The notes beneath the pieces are model-generated. The model was not told the origin of the DNA. It searched no databases and was given only the letters and a program-made list of their open reading frames with translations. DNA of 12,251 bases from an uncultured Chloroflexota bacterium (lineage in GTDB: Bacteria; Chloroflexota; Dehalococcoidia; SM23-28-2; RBG-16-64-32), in assembly GCA_913056415.1 (NCBI GenBank), contig CAJXNA010000031.1, positions 1 to 12,251 of the forward strand, in the 5' to 3' direction. The position numbers were made by a program, and so were the translations under genes. Below, one piece after another: positions 1 to 5,959 of this stretch. Position 1 is the stretch's first letter, and every line of letters starts with the position of its first letter.

Positions 1-1
1 T

Positions 2-376
2 AGGGGCACGGTCTGGGAGGAAACGGAGCACGATCTCGACTTCATTATTGAGCGGGACGATGTGGCGTATGGGTGTGAGGTAAAGAACCGGTGGGACTAC
101 ATACCGCGGGGCGAGTTGGAACTAAAGCTCCGGATGTGCGCGCATCTTGGGGTAAGGCCGCTGTTCATCATGAGGGCATCACCCAAGACGTACAACAAAA
201 TGATTATTGACCAGGGTGGTTATACTCTGATATTCGTAGCGCATTTGTATGCGTTTGGTATGGGGGAAATCGTGAAGAGGGTGAGGGACGAGCTAGGGTT
301 GGAGGCCGACAGCCCGAGAGCTATTCCGGCGGGGATTATCGACCGCTTTATGAAGTGGCATAGGAAGAACGTGTGA
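2..376 (+). CDS. PD-(D/E)XK nuclease-like protein, 3' part (partial at left edge)
   Basis: The reading frame is open to the left edge and ends at a TGA at 374-376. A GTG at 62 is only an internal candidate start, because sensible protein continues upstream of it. The visible 124 residues contain H-D-L-D-F-I-I (Asp codon 38-40), then about a dozen residues on E-V-K-N (Glu codon 77-79, Lys 83-85). This is the D...ExK spacing of PD-(D/E)XK nuclease folds, where these residues bind the metal. The next segment (K-L-R-M-C-A-H-L-G-V-R-P-L-F-I) would supply the helix and strand that follow in that fold. The family is inferred from motif and pattern; target and partners are unknown. The gene is A/T-richer than its neighbours (24 G/C of 60 at 181-240, against 45 of 60 at 601-660), which hints at transfer. 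An unrelated conserved hypothetical is the alternative. Confidence 0.66.
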   Translation, partial: RGTVWEETEHDLDFIIERDDVAYGCEVKNRWDYIPRGELELKLRMCAHLGVRPLFIMRASPKTYNKMIIDQGGYTLIFVAHLYAFGMGEIVKRVRDELGLEADSPRAIPAGIIDRFMKWHRKNV

Positions 377-397
377 ATTGAGGCTAGTATTCACACG
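370..397. repeat. Inverted repeat over the stop codon of the nuclease-like gene
   Basis: CGTGTGAAT (370-378) is perfectly complementary to ATTCACACG (389-397), with a 10-nt loop. The left arm includes the TGA stop codon. No T-run follows, so it is not a classical intrinsic terminator. It may be a 3'-end stabilising hairpin or a Rho-assisted end. The rest of the spacer up to 450 shows only a small palindrome, AATACAGTATT. Confidence 0.6.
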
Positions 398-449
398 AGA
401 GCGCGCAATTCGTATCTGTCAGCCGGTACCCGTATAAATACAGTATTGT

Positions 450-1292
450 CTAGTCGGGTCTCCCGCCGCCCAACGCCGCGCCGTGCCTGCCCAAGGGCAG
501 GTTCAGCGACCCCGAGCGGTAGCCCGCCAGGTCCAGCGTCACGTACAGGTAGCCCAGCGCCTTCAGCCGCTCCACCACCTCGGCGCGGCGGGCGATGAGC
601 AGCTCCAGCCCCGCCTCGTCCGTCTCGATGCGGGCGACGTCCTCGTGGTGGCGGACGCGGAGCTGTCGCAGGCCGAGGGAGCGCAGGTAGGCCTCCGCGT
701 CGCCGATGCGGCCCAGCGCCTCGACGGTCACGGGCGTGCCGTAGGGGATGCGGGAGGAGAGGCAGGCCATCGCGGGCTTGTCCCAGGTGGGCAGACCCCG
801 CTCCCGCGAGAGGGCGCGGATGTCGTCCTTGGTGAGGCCGGCCTCCACCAGCGGGCTGCGGACGCCGTGCTGGGTGGCGGCGCGGCGTCCGGGGCGAAAG
901 TCGCCGGTATCGTCCAGGTTGCAGCCGTCGACGACGTGATCGAAGCCGCGCTCTCGCGCTATCCCTATGAGGCGGCCGTAGAGCTCGTCCTTGCAGTGGA
1001 AGCAGCGGTTGGGACTGTTGGCGACGTAGTTGGGGTCGTCCATCTCTTGCGTGTCGATGAGCTCGTGGGCGATGCCGAAGCTCCGCGCCAGCTCCTTCGC
1101 CTCCTGCACCTCGGACTGCGGGATGGAGGGGGAGACGCCGGTTATCGCCAGGGCGCGGTCGCTAAGGACGTCGCTGGCCACGGCGGCGACGAAGGTGGAG
1201 TCCACGCCGCCGGAGTAGGCGACGATGACGGAGCCCATCTCCGCGATGATGCCCTTCAGCGTCTGGAGCTTTTCGAGGGTGGTGTCAGTCAT
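450..1292 (-). CDS. larE: ATP-dependent sacrificial sulfur transferase LarE
   Basis: A 280-residue protein of the LarE family. LarE adenylates the carboxylated nicotinate precursor and donates sulfur during synthesis of the nickel-pincer cofactor of lactate racemase and related enzymes. The PP-loop S-G-G-V-D-S lies at residues 27-32. N-R-C-F-H-C-K (96-101) and D-G-C-N-L-D-D (122-128) are family blocks. K-P-A-M-A-C-L-S-S-R-I-P-Y-G (172-185) contains Cys177, equivalent to the sulfur-donating Cys176 of the Lactobacillus enzyme. The ATG at 1292 is preceded by GAGGTG (1295-1300), and a TGC-TAGCAT extended -10 (1301-1309) lies just beyond; if that promoter is used the transcript would start almost at the ATG. 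The larA, larB and larC genes are not in the window, so the recipient pathway cannot be confirmed here. The gene follows the dehydrogenase in the same direction but is separated by 242 bp of palindromes, so it is probably transcribed separately. Confidence 0.92.
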   Translation of the reverse strand: MTDTTLEKLQTLKGIIAEMGSVIVAYSGGVDSTFVAAVASDVLSDRALAITGVSPSIPQSEVQEAKELARSFGIAHELIDTQEMDDPNYVANSPNRCFHCKDELYGRLIGIARERGFDHVVDGCNLDDTGDFRPGRRAATQHGVRSPLVEAGLTKDDIRALSRERGLPTWDKPAMACLSSRIPYGTPVTVEALGRIGDAEAYLRSLGLRQLRVRHHEDVARIETDEAGLELLIARRAEVVERLKALGYLYVTLDLAGYRSGSLNLPLGRHGAALGGGRPD

Positions 1293-1325
1293 AACACCTC
1301 ATGCTAGCACACACCACTTCCGGAA

Positions 1326-1345
1326 GGTCGGCCTTTAGGCCGACC
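1326..1345. repeat. Palindrome 1: GGTCGGCC-TTTA-GGCCGACC
   Basis: A perfect 8-bp stem with a 4-nt loop, about 30 bp upstream of the larE start and two bases from the next palindrome. No T-run follows on either strand, so it is better read as a repetitive extragenic palindrome than as a terminator. Confidence 0.75.
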
Positions 1346-1347
1346 CT

Positions 1348-1381
1348 GACAGGCTGAAGCCTGTCCTTCTGGGAGGGATGG
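1348..1381. repeat. 34-bp repeat, copy 1, with internal palindrome
   Basis: The unit begins with the near-perfect palindrome GACAGGCT-GA-AGCCTGTC (1348-1365) and continues with CCTTCTGGGAGGGATGG-like sequence. It matches 1491-1524 in 33 of 34 positions by eye, differing only at the 22nd base (T here, C there). Same orientation as copy 2. Confidence 0.85.
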
Positions 1382-1383
1382 GA

Positions 1384-1400
1384 GGTGGGCTTTACCCACC
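1384..1400. repeat. Palindrome 3: GGTGGG-CTTTA-CCCACC
   Basis: A 6-bp G/C-rich stem with a 5-nt loop, directly after copy 1 of the 34-bp repeat and touching the next, longer palindrome. It resembles palindrome 1 in having a CTTTA/TTTA loop. Confidence 0.6.
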
Positions 1401-1431
1401 CCTCATGGTGAGCCAGTCGAACCATGAGGGG
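1399..1431. repeat. Palindrome 4: 11-bp stem, 11-nt loop
   Basis: CCCCTCATGGT (1399-1409) pairs perfectly with ACCATGAGGGG (1421-1431). It is the longest perfect stem in this intergenic cluster. No T-run follows on either strand. Confidence 0.75.
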
Positions 1432-1432
1432 G

Positions 1433-1455
1433 CATCCTTCGACATGCTCAGGATG
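1433..1455. repeat. CTTCGACATGCTCAGGATGAG-type repeat
   Basis: CATCCT (1433-1438) and AGGATG (1450-1455) flank TCGACATGCTC. The core is close to the CCTTCGACAAGCTCAGGA element that recurs in intergenic DNA of many G+C-rich bacteria, often seen as spurious L-S-K-D peptides in gene calls. Recognition is from memory of the motif. Confidence 0.6.
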
Positions 1456-1490
1456 AGCGGGGACACTCCTATCACGCTACGTCTCGGTGG

Positions 1491-1524
1491 GACAGGCTGA
1501 AGCCTGTCCTTCCGGGAGGGATGG
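1491..1524. repeat. 34-bp repeat, copy 2, with internal palindrome
   Basis: Second copy of the unit at 1348-1381, with one substitution. Its palindrome is at 1491-1508. It ends 10 bp beyond the dehydrogenase stop codon, so in the dehydrogenase transcript the hairpin would sit in the early 3' untranslated region, where it could block 3' exonucleases. Confidence 0.85.
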
Positions 1525-1534
1525 TGGCGATGGG

Positions 1535-2608
1535 CTACGGCGTGATGGCTATCTTGAGGACGCCGTCCGTCTTGGCGCGGAACAGGTCGTAGGCCTTGGG
1601 CATGTCGGCGAGCTTCATGCGGTGGGTGAATAGGGGCGTCAGGTCGATGTTGCCGTTCTGCAGCAGCCCCAGGAGGTGCTCCATCCGGACATGGCCGCCG
1701 GGGCACCAGGTGGTGACGATGCGACGATGGTAGAATGAGGGCGCGCCGAAGATGGGCATCGATACCTGCGGAACGGGGCCGTAGACGCCGATGCCGGAGA
1801 CGGTGCCGCCACGGCGGATGACCCGGGTAGCAGCTTCGAAGGTAGCCTGGGTGCCGACCGCCTCGACCGCAATGTCCACGCCCGTGTTGTTGGTGAGGGA
1901 CATGATCTCGGCGACTGGGTCCTTCTCCTTGGGGTTAATGATCACGTTGGCGCCGAAATTCTTGGACATCTCCAGCCTTTCGGGGACGGTGTCGACGGCG
2001 ATGATGAGGCCGCAGCCGCGGGCGCGGGCGCCGGCGGTGGCCATGAGGCCGAGAGGCCCCTGGGCGAAGATAGCGACGGAGTCGCCGAAGCCCGCTCCGG
2101 CGCGCTCGATGGCGGCGAAGCCGGTGGACATAATATCCGCCGCTAGGATGGCGTGCTCGTCGGAAACGCCGTCGGGAACCCTAGCCACGTTTACGTCTGC
2201 GAAGGGGATACGATAGTACTCACCCTGGCAGCCGAGGATAAGGAGCCCCAACATTCCGCCTCCACCAGTGCACACGGAGTAATCCCCGTGCATGCACTCG
2301 GTGCACTTGCCGCAGCCGACAAGGCAGGCGCTGATGACGCGGTCGCCTTCCTTGACGCGGGTGACGCCCGCGCCGACGGCGTGGACGGTGCCCACGGCCT
2401 CGTGGCCCATGGGAAAGCCTTCCGGCCTGCCGGCGCCAGGGGCGAGTCCTTCTAGCACCTGGTTAGGGAACTCGTCCACAAAATGCATGTCCGATCCACA
2501 GACAGTTGCCAGGGTCGTTTTGAGCACGATCTCACCTTCGCCGGGCTCGGGGATGGGCAGGTCCATCATCTCTACCTTGCCGTTTTCAGTCTTGATGCAT
2601 GCTTGCAC
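1535..2608 (-). CDS. Zinc-dependent alcohol dehydrogenase (medium-chain MDR family)
   Basis: A 357-residue cytosolic oxidoreductase of the zinc-binding medium-chain dehydrogenase family, of the secondary-alcohol/threonine-dehydrogenase-like kind. The GroES-like domain carries the catalytic zinc ligands Cys37 (C-G-S-D), His69 and Glu70 (G-H-E), with Asp158 in the region of the last ligand. Cys99, Cys102, Cys105 and Cys113 form the structural zinc lobe. The Rossmann motif is A-Q-G-P-L-G-L-M (182-189), and Asp206 at the end of the second strand favours NAD over NADP. The substrate cannot be told from sequence. The start is a GTG at 2608, fixed by an AGGAGGT site 7 nt upstream and by the normal N-terminus M-Q-A-C-I. 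Its own promoter diverges from that of rplY. Length is typical for the family. Confidence 0.93.
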   Translation of the reverse strand: MQACIKTENGKVEMMDLPIPEPGEGEIVLKTTLATVCGSDMHFVDEFPNQVLEGLAPGAGRPEGFPMGHEAVGTVHAVGAGVTRVKEGDRVISACLVGCGKCTECMHGDYSVCTGGGGMLGLLILGCQGEYYRIPFADVNVARVPDGVSDEHAILAADIMSTGFAAIERAGAGFGDSVAIFAQGPLGLMATAGARARGCGLIIAVDTVPERLEMSKNFGANVIINPKEKDPVAEIMSLTNNTGVDIAVEAVGTQATFEAATRVIRRGGTVSGIGVYGPVPQVSMPIFGAPSFYHRRIVTTWCPGGHVRMEHLLGLLQNGNIDLTPLFTHRMKLADMPKAYDLFRAKTDGVLKIAITP

Positions 2609-2615
2609 GGGGGCA

Positions 2616-2622
2616 ACCTCCT
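2616..2622 (-). promoter_or_regulatory. Strong Shine-Dalgarno site of the dehydrogenase gene
   Basis: The minus strand reads AGGAGGT, 7 nt before the GTG at 2608. This decides the GTG start. Confidence 0.8.
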
Positions 2623-2644
2623 CACGATACGTCTTGGCCCGCCA

Positions 2645-2673
2645 ATGACAGCACAGGGGGTGATGTAGGTCAA
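2645..2673 (-). promoter_or_regulatory. Sigma-70-type promoter for the dehydrogenase
   Basis: On the minus strand, TTGACC (2668-2673) is followed after exactly 17 nt by TGTCAT (2645-2650). The leader to the GTG would be about 30 nt and includes the Shine-Dalgarno site. The -35 box is 16 bp from the -35 box of the opposite promoter. Confidence 0.5.
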
Positions 2674-2689
2674 GGGGAGCGGCCTCTCG

Positions 2690-2718
2690 TTGACCGCGGC
2701 GAGGCGTTGGGCTAATCT
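2690..2718 (+). promoter_or_regulatory. Sigma-70-type promoter for rplY
   Basis: TTGACC (2690-2695), a 17-nt spacer and TAATCT (2713-2718). Transcription would start near 2725, just before the AAGGAG ribosome site at 2731-2736. Confidence 0.6.
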
Positions 2719-2742
2719 GAAGCCTGGTGCAAGGAGAAGATG

Positions 2743-3438
2743 ATGGTACAGAAGACGAAGGTAGAGCTCAAGGTTAACCCGCGCGAGGTGCTGGGCAAGA
2801 AGGTGAAGGCCCTGCGCCGTGAGGGCGTGATCCCCGCCAACGTATACGGACACGCCCTGGAGTCGGTCGCCATCCAGATATCGAAGGACGACCTGGTTCA
2901 TCTCCTGCACAGCGCCGGCCGGAACGAGATCGTCTATCTGCGCCTGGACGGCGAGGAGGCCCGGCCTACCTTCCTGCGCCAGATCCAGCGCAACCCCGTG
3001 ACGGACGCCATTCTGCATGTGGACTTCTATCAGATATCGCTCAAGGAGAAGGTGCGGATGGATGTGCGGCTGGTGCTGGTGGGGACCGCCCCCGCTGAGC
3101 AGACCCAGGGAGGTACCCTCCTGCATAGCCTGGACCGGATCGCGGTGGAGGGGCTTCCTACGGAGATACCGTCTGTCATCGAGGTGGATGTGTCCGGCCT
3201 GGAAGTGATTGACGCAACGATCTACGTGCGCGAGCTTAGTGTGCCCGACGAGATAACCGTCCTCAGTGACCCCGCGCAGGTGGTGGCCAAGGTAGCGCCG
3301 CCGCAGGTGGAGAAAGAGCCTGAGGAAGAGGTCGAGGAGGAAGTGGAGGGCGAGGTTCCCGAGGGGGAGGAGGGTGCGCCCGAGGCCGAGGAGGGCGCGG
3401 AGCCTGCCGCCGAAGACCGCAAGGAGGGCAGAGGCTAG
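2743..3438 (+). CDS. rplY: 50S ribosomal protein L25 (long CTC/TL5 form)
   Basis: A 231-residue member of the L25/CTC family, which binds 5S rRNA in the large ribosomal subunit. The N-terminal 5S-binding domain covers about residues 5-97 and includes R-E-G-V-I-P-A-N-V-Y-G (26-36) and H-V-D-F-Y (92-96). The second, CTC-type beta domain covers about 98-187. From about residue 189 there is a low-complexity acidic tail (19 Glu/Asp among residues 190-225) ending in R-K-E-G-R-G. Two ATG codons lie in tandem at 2740 and 2743; AAGGAG at 2731-2736 is 3 nt from the first and 6 nt from the second, so I prefer 2743. The gene has its own promoter and an intrinsic terminator, so it is probably monocistronic. 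Confidence 0.95.
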   Translation: MVQKTKVELKVNPREVLGKKVKALRREGVIPANVYGHALESVAIQISKDDLVHLLHSAGRNEIVYLRLDGEEARPTFLRQIQRNPVTDAILHVDFYQISLKEKVRMDVRLVLVGTAPAEQTQGGTLLHSLDRIAVEGLPTEIPSVIEVDVSGLEVIDATIYVRELSVPDEITVLSDPAQVVAKVAPPQVEKEPEEEVEEEVEGEVPEGEEGAPEAEEGAEPAAEDRKEGRG

Positions 3439-3458
3439 ATATTCAGGCTACGGATCCG

Positions 3459-3488
3459 ATGGGGAGGGCATCCTGCTCTCCCCATTTT
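3459..3488 (+). terminator. Intrinsic terminator of rplY
   Basis: An 11-bp stem (3459-3469 with 3475-3485, one G-T pair) built on TGGGGAG/CTCCCCA closes a 5-nt loop and runs into TTTT (3485-3488). It lies 21 nt after the rplY stop codon and 3 nt before the end of the convergent fmt gene. The other strand lacks a T-run, so it should act mainly on rplY. Confidence 0.8.
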
Positions 3489-3490
3489 CA

Positions 3491-4456
3491 TTACCTGCCC
3501 AGCCTGCGGCCGATGAACTCCCGCATCCCCCTCAGGAACTCACTCGCGGTCAGCCTGCGCCGCCCCTCCCGTTGGGCCGCCAGCACAGCCAGCACTCCCT
3601 CGCCCGTGGCCACGCCGAACGCGCCCTGGTCGGTAGCGGGCGGAAGTCCAGCCTGCTGCTCCGCGCTCAGCGCCACCACCGTGCCCGGAGCCGCTCCACC
3701 GTCCGCCAGGGGCCAGGCCTCCCATATGTGCAACAGCCTGCCCTCGAGTGTCGTATAGGCGCCCGGCCAGGGGTTGTAGGCACGCACGCGCCGCCAGATC
3801 TCGTCCGCGGCCAGGGACCAGTCGATGGCGCCGTGCTCCTTCTTGAGGAGCGGCGCTTTCGTAGCCAGCGAATGGTCCTGAGGTTGCGGCTCGATCTCGT
3901 CGCGTAGCCAGCGGGGCAGCGTCTCCGCCAGGAGGTCGGCGGCGACATGGGAGAGTTTCTCCATCAACGTCCCCGCGGTGTCCGAGTCGTCGATGGGAAG
4001 TCGGCGCTGGGCCAGTATGGGCCCGCTGTCCATGCCCGGGTCCATTAGGATGATGGTGACGCCGGTTTCATGGTCGCCGGCCAGGATGGCGGCGGGGGTT
4101 GGGGAGGCGCCGCGATGTCGGGGCAGAAGGGAGGGGTGGACGTTGAGAACGCCCTTGCTCGGTATCTCCAGAACCTCCTGACGCAGGATCTGGCCGAAGG
4201 CCACGCCAACTGCGGCCTCAGGGTGAAAAGAGGCCAGTTCGGCCAGCGTTGATGGGTCGCGCAGACTGTCCGGCTGGTGGACGGGTAGGCCTATCTCCAG
4301 GGCGGCGCTCTTTACGGGTGGCGGAGTTGGGTGACGGCCGCGTCCAGCCGGTCTGTCCGGTTGCGTGTACACCGCCTTGATATCGAACCCATCGTCGACG
4401 AGCCGACGCAGGGAGGGGACGGCGAAAGAGGGCGTGCCCAGAAAAACGATGGCCAT
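3491..4456 (-). CDS. fmt: Methionyl-tRNA formyltransferase
   Basis: A 321-residue enzyme that transfers a formyl group from 10-formyl-tetrahydrofolate to Met-tRNA(fMet) to make the initiator. The N-terminus M-A-I-V-F-L-G-T-P-S-F-A-V-P is canonical. The catalytic residues are Asn105 and His107 in N-V-H-P-S-L-L-P-R-H-R-G-A-S-P, and Asp143 in D-P-G-M-D-S-G-P-I. The C-terminal tRNA-binding domain starts around 205 and carries R-A-Y-N-P-W-P-G-A (225-233). The frame is open upstream to 4759, but that extension only reads the Thr-Pro repeat of the divergent gene backwards; the ATG at 4456 fits family length. There is no clear Shine-Dalgarno site. No def or priA neighbour is present, so the usual fmt cluster is broken up. 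Confidence 0.96.
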   Translation of the reverse strand: MAIVFLGTPSFAVPSLRRLVDDGFDIKAVYTQPDRPAGRGRHPTPPPVKSAALEIGLPVHQPDSLRDPSTLAELASFHPEAAVGVAFGQILRQEVLEIPSKGVLNVHPSLLPRHRGASPTPAAILAGDHETGVTIILMDPGMDSGPILAQRRLPIDDSDTAGTLMEKLSHVAADLLAETLPRWLRDEIEPQPQDHSLATKAPLLKKEHGAIDWSLAADEIWRRVRAYNPWPGAYTTLEGRLLHIWEAWPLADGGAAPGTVVALSAEQQAGLPPATDQGAFGVATGEGVLAVLAAQREGRRRLTASEFLRGMREFIGRRLGR

Positions 4457-4472
4457 GATGGTTCGCCCGCCG

Positions 4473-4481
4473 ATTCTAGCA
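4473..4481 (-). promoter_or_regulatory. Extended -10 promoter element of fmt
   Basis: The minus strand reads TGC-TAGAAT, an extended -10 that differs from TATAAT at one position. I see no good -35. Transcription would begin near 4466, giving a leader of about 10 nt. Confidence 0.5.
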
Positions 4482-4518
4482 CGGGCCGCTTCCGTAACGC
4501 GATACAAGGCTCCCGCGT

Positions 4519-4524
4519 TATAAC
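4519..4524 (+). promoter_or_regulatory. Probable -10 box of the lipoprotein gene
   Basis: TATAAC ends 5 nt before the GTG at 4530. A start point at the usual distance would fall on the GTG, so the mRNA would be leaderless. No convincing -35 is visible, and there is no Shine-Dalgarno site. Confidence 0.4.
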
Positions 4525-4529
4525 TGTCG

Positions 4530-5129
4530 GTGTTTGCAAGAAGAGTAAGTGTCCGTCTCTGGTGGCCGCTCGGTGCGTTACTGGCGGTCGTAGCGGTTTC
4601 TGTCGCGTTGGCCTGCAACGGCGATGGTGAGGCGGAACGGACCATCGTCATCAGCTTCACCACCCCGACTGCGGTTCCCACCGCGTCGACCCCTACACCT
4701 ACGCCGACGCCGACCCCCACCCCCACGCCGACGCCGAACCCCGATGTGTGCGGCGTCAACCCGGACCCTGCTCCTGCCAGCGTCCTCCAGGTTCAAGAGC
4801 CACAGCCTGGAGAGAAGGTGCGTGCGCGCTTTCACCTCCGCGGCTGGGGATCCACGGAGGGCTTCCAGCAGGTCGGGGTTGGGGTGGCGGTGATCGACGC
4901 CGATCAGGAGGTGGTGCTGGTGCTGGACCCCGTGCCCGCTCAGCCGCGGGCCTTCCGCGCACTGCCGTCGGGGCTGGAGAACACGGAGTTCTCGAGCCCG
5001 TTCGGAGTGGACATTCAGATCCCGGATCTGGCGGGTCCGACGCTATTCTGCCTGTGGGTCTTCCTAGATACGGACGAGGAAGGCATTCCCAAGGGTGTGG
5101 TTCAGGTGCCGGTTGTGGTCGCTCCCTAG
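4530..5129 (+). CDS. Putative lipoprotein with Thr-Pro spacer and Gmad2-like domain
   Basis: A 199-residue exported protein of unknown function. Residues 1-28 form a lipoprotein signal: R-R and a later Arg, a hydrophobic core (12-27), then V-A-L-A-C with Cys29 as the likely lipidated residue. The box is not ideal, with Ala at -3 rather than Leu. A Ser/Thr/Pro-rich spacer follows, with eight Thr-Pro pairs at 54-69, like wall-spanning tethers. Residues 72-199 look like one beta-rich domain; P-A-S-V-L-Q-V-Q-E-P-Q-P-G-E-K-V and later strands loosely resemble the Gmad2 immunoglobulin-like domain. Cys74 and Cys174 could form a disulfide. The start is GTG at 4530; an in-frame stop at 4521 leaves only CTG 4524 as an alternative. 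The gene diverges from fmt, and its stop overlaps that of the SAM hydrolase gene. Confidence 0.8.
   Translation: MFARRVSVRLWWPLGALLAVVAVSVALACNGDGEAERTIVISFTTPTAVPTASTPTPTPTPTPTPTPTPNPDVCGVNPDPAPASVLQVQEPQPGEKVRARFHLRGWGSTEGFQQVGVGVAVIDADQEVVLVLDPVPAQPRAFRALPSGLENTEFSSPFGVDIQIPDLAGPTLFCLWVFLDTDEEGIPKGVVQVPVVVAP
4689..4736 (+). repeat. 6-bp tandem repeat encoding (Thr-Pro)8
   Basis: Eight imperfect ACN-CCN hexamers lie inside the lipoprotein gene. Gain or loss of a unit would keep the reading frame and only change tether length. Confidence 0.8.
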
Positions 5130-5950
5130 CCGCCACGCACCACCACCGGCTCGCCGATGTCGACGGCCAGTTCAGCGGCGGCGCTGCTTCCAGTCAGTGC
5201 GATCTCCAGGAAGCCGGAGCTGCCTGCCAGCGCCGTTAGGCCCGGCTTCTCCGCGTAGTTGCGCTGGAGGCCTGCGATCTGGCGCCCGCCTATCTCCACC
5301 GTGACCCGCCGCGATGCCAAATCCTCCCTTCGCACGTTGGTGACAAGGTTGCCGAAGTGGTCGATGTGAACAACTCGGCCGCTCAGGGCGCCGTCGGGCC
5401 GCCTCCGTGCGCGGAATGGGGACAGCGCGAGCACTTCACTCACGACCTCGCCCAGGTCTGACAGCGGCAGGCCCAGCGACAGGTGAGCGGCCGCTGGGGC
5501 GAAGATATCGCGACCGTGGAACGTATCGCTGACGGGTTGCATGTGGTAGCGAGGGTTGCTCAGGGTAACGCCCAGAACCTCTTCCGGCAAGGGGACACGC
5601 GCAGCGGCTTCGCCAACGTGGCTGCGGGTATCTTCGGGCAGGGCGGCGGAGAGTATGCCGTTGTCCGGCCCGAGGAAGCTTCCGCTGGGCGTCCGCAGAG
5701 CGATGGCGCGTCGCCCCGTGCCTACCTCCGGGTCCACCACGGCCAGATGGATGGCGCTGGGCGGGAAATACGGGCACGCCGCCTCCAGCAGGAAGGCTCC
5801 CTGCTCTACGCGCTGGGGCCTCACCGCGTGGCTCAGGTCCACGATTATCGCCTCCGGGTTGAGTGAGAGGATGACGCCTTTCATGGAGGCGACGTACGGG
5901 TCGGCGAGGCCGAAATCGGTAGTAAGGGTGATGATGGACTGTCGTGGCAC
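5126..5950 (-). CDS. SAM hydrolase / SAM hydroxide adenosyltransferase (DUF62)
   Basis: A 274-residue DUF62 family protein. Characterised members hydrolyse S-adenosylmethionine to adenosine and methionine using a water-derived hydroxide; they are relatives of fluorinase and chlorinase. Motifs: T-T-D-F-G-L-A-D-P-Y-V (10-20), V-V-D-P-E-V-G-T-G-R-R (71-81), G-P-D-N-G (94-98), F-H-G-R-D-I-F-A-P (144-152) and, in the C-terminal beta domain, I-D-H-F-G-N-L-V-T-N (196-205). Asp73, Arg80 and His145 match the Asp-Arg-His triad of the hydrolases rather than the halogenases. The start is a GTG at 5950, 9 nt after the solute-binding protein stop, with no Shine-Dalgarno site, so translation may be coupled. 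It is the last gene of the minus-strand operon. Its TAG overlaps that of the convergent lipoprotein gene. Confidence 0.92.
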   Translation of the reverse strand: MPRQSIITLTTDFGLADPYVASMKGVILSLNPEAIIVDLSHAVRPQRVEQGAFLLEAACPYFPPSAIHLAVVDPEVGTGRRAIALRTPSGSFLGPDNGILSAALPEDTRSHVGEAAARVPLPEEVLGVTLSNPRYHMQPVSDTFHGRDIFAPAAAHLSLGLPLSDLGEVVSEVLALSPFRARRRPDGALSGRVVHIDHFGNLVTNVRREDLASRRVTVEIGGRQIAGLQRNYAEKPGLTALAGSSGFLEIALTGSSAAAELAVDIGEPVVVRGG

Positions 5951-5959
5951 GGCTGCGCG

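Noticed and set aside
483..1307. A 274-codon open frame on the plus strand opposite larE
   Set aside because: It mirrors larE on the other strand; its composition is low-complexity (Val, Ala, Gly, Asp, Arg) with no recognisable family. Long antisense frames are expected in G+C-rich genes.
1392..1706. A 104-codon minus-strand frame across the palindrome cluster
   Set aside because: It is made of the repeats (including the spurious L-S-M-S-K-D peptide) plus an out-of-frame part of the dehydrogenase gene.
2572..3126. A 184-codon minus-strand frame opposite rplY
   Set aside because: It overlaps the well-supported rplY gene and the divergent promoters; no family is recognisable.
4457..4759. N-terminal extension of the fmt frame rich in Gly-Val repeats
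   Set aside because: It is the reverse reading of the Thr-Pro repeat in the divergent lipoprotein gene; the conserved Fmt N-terminus starts at 4456.
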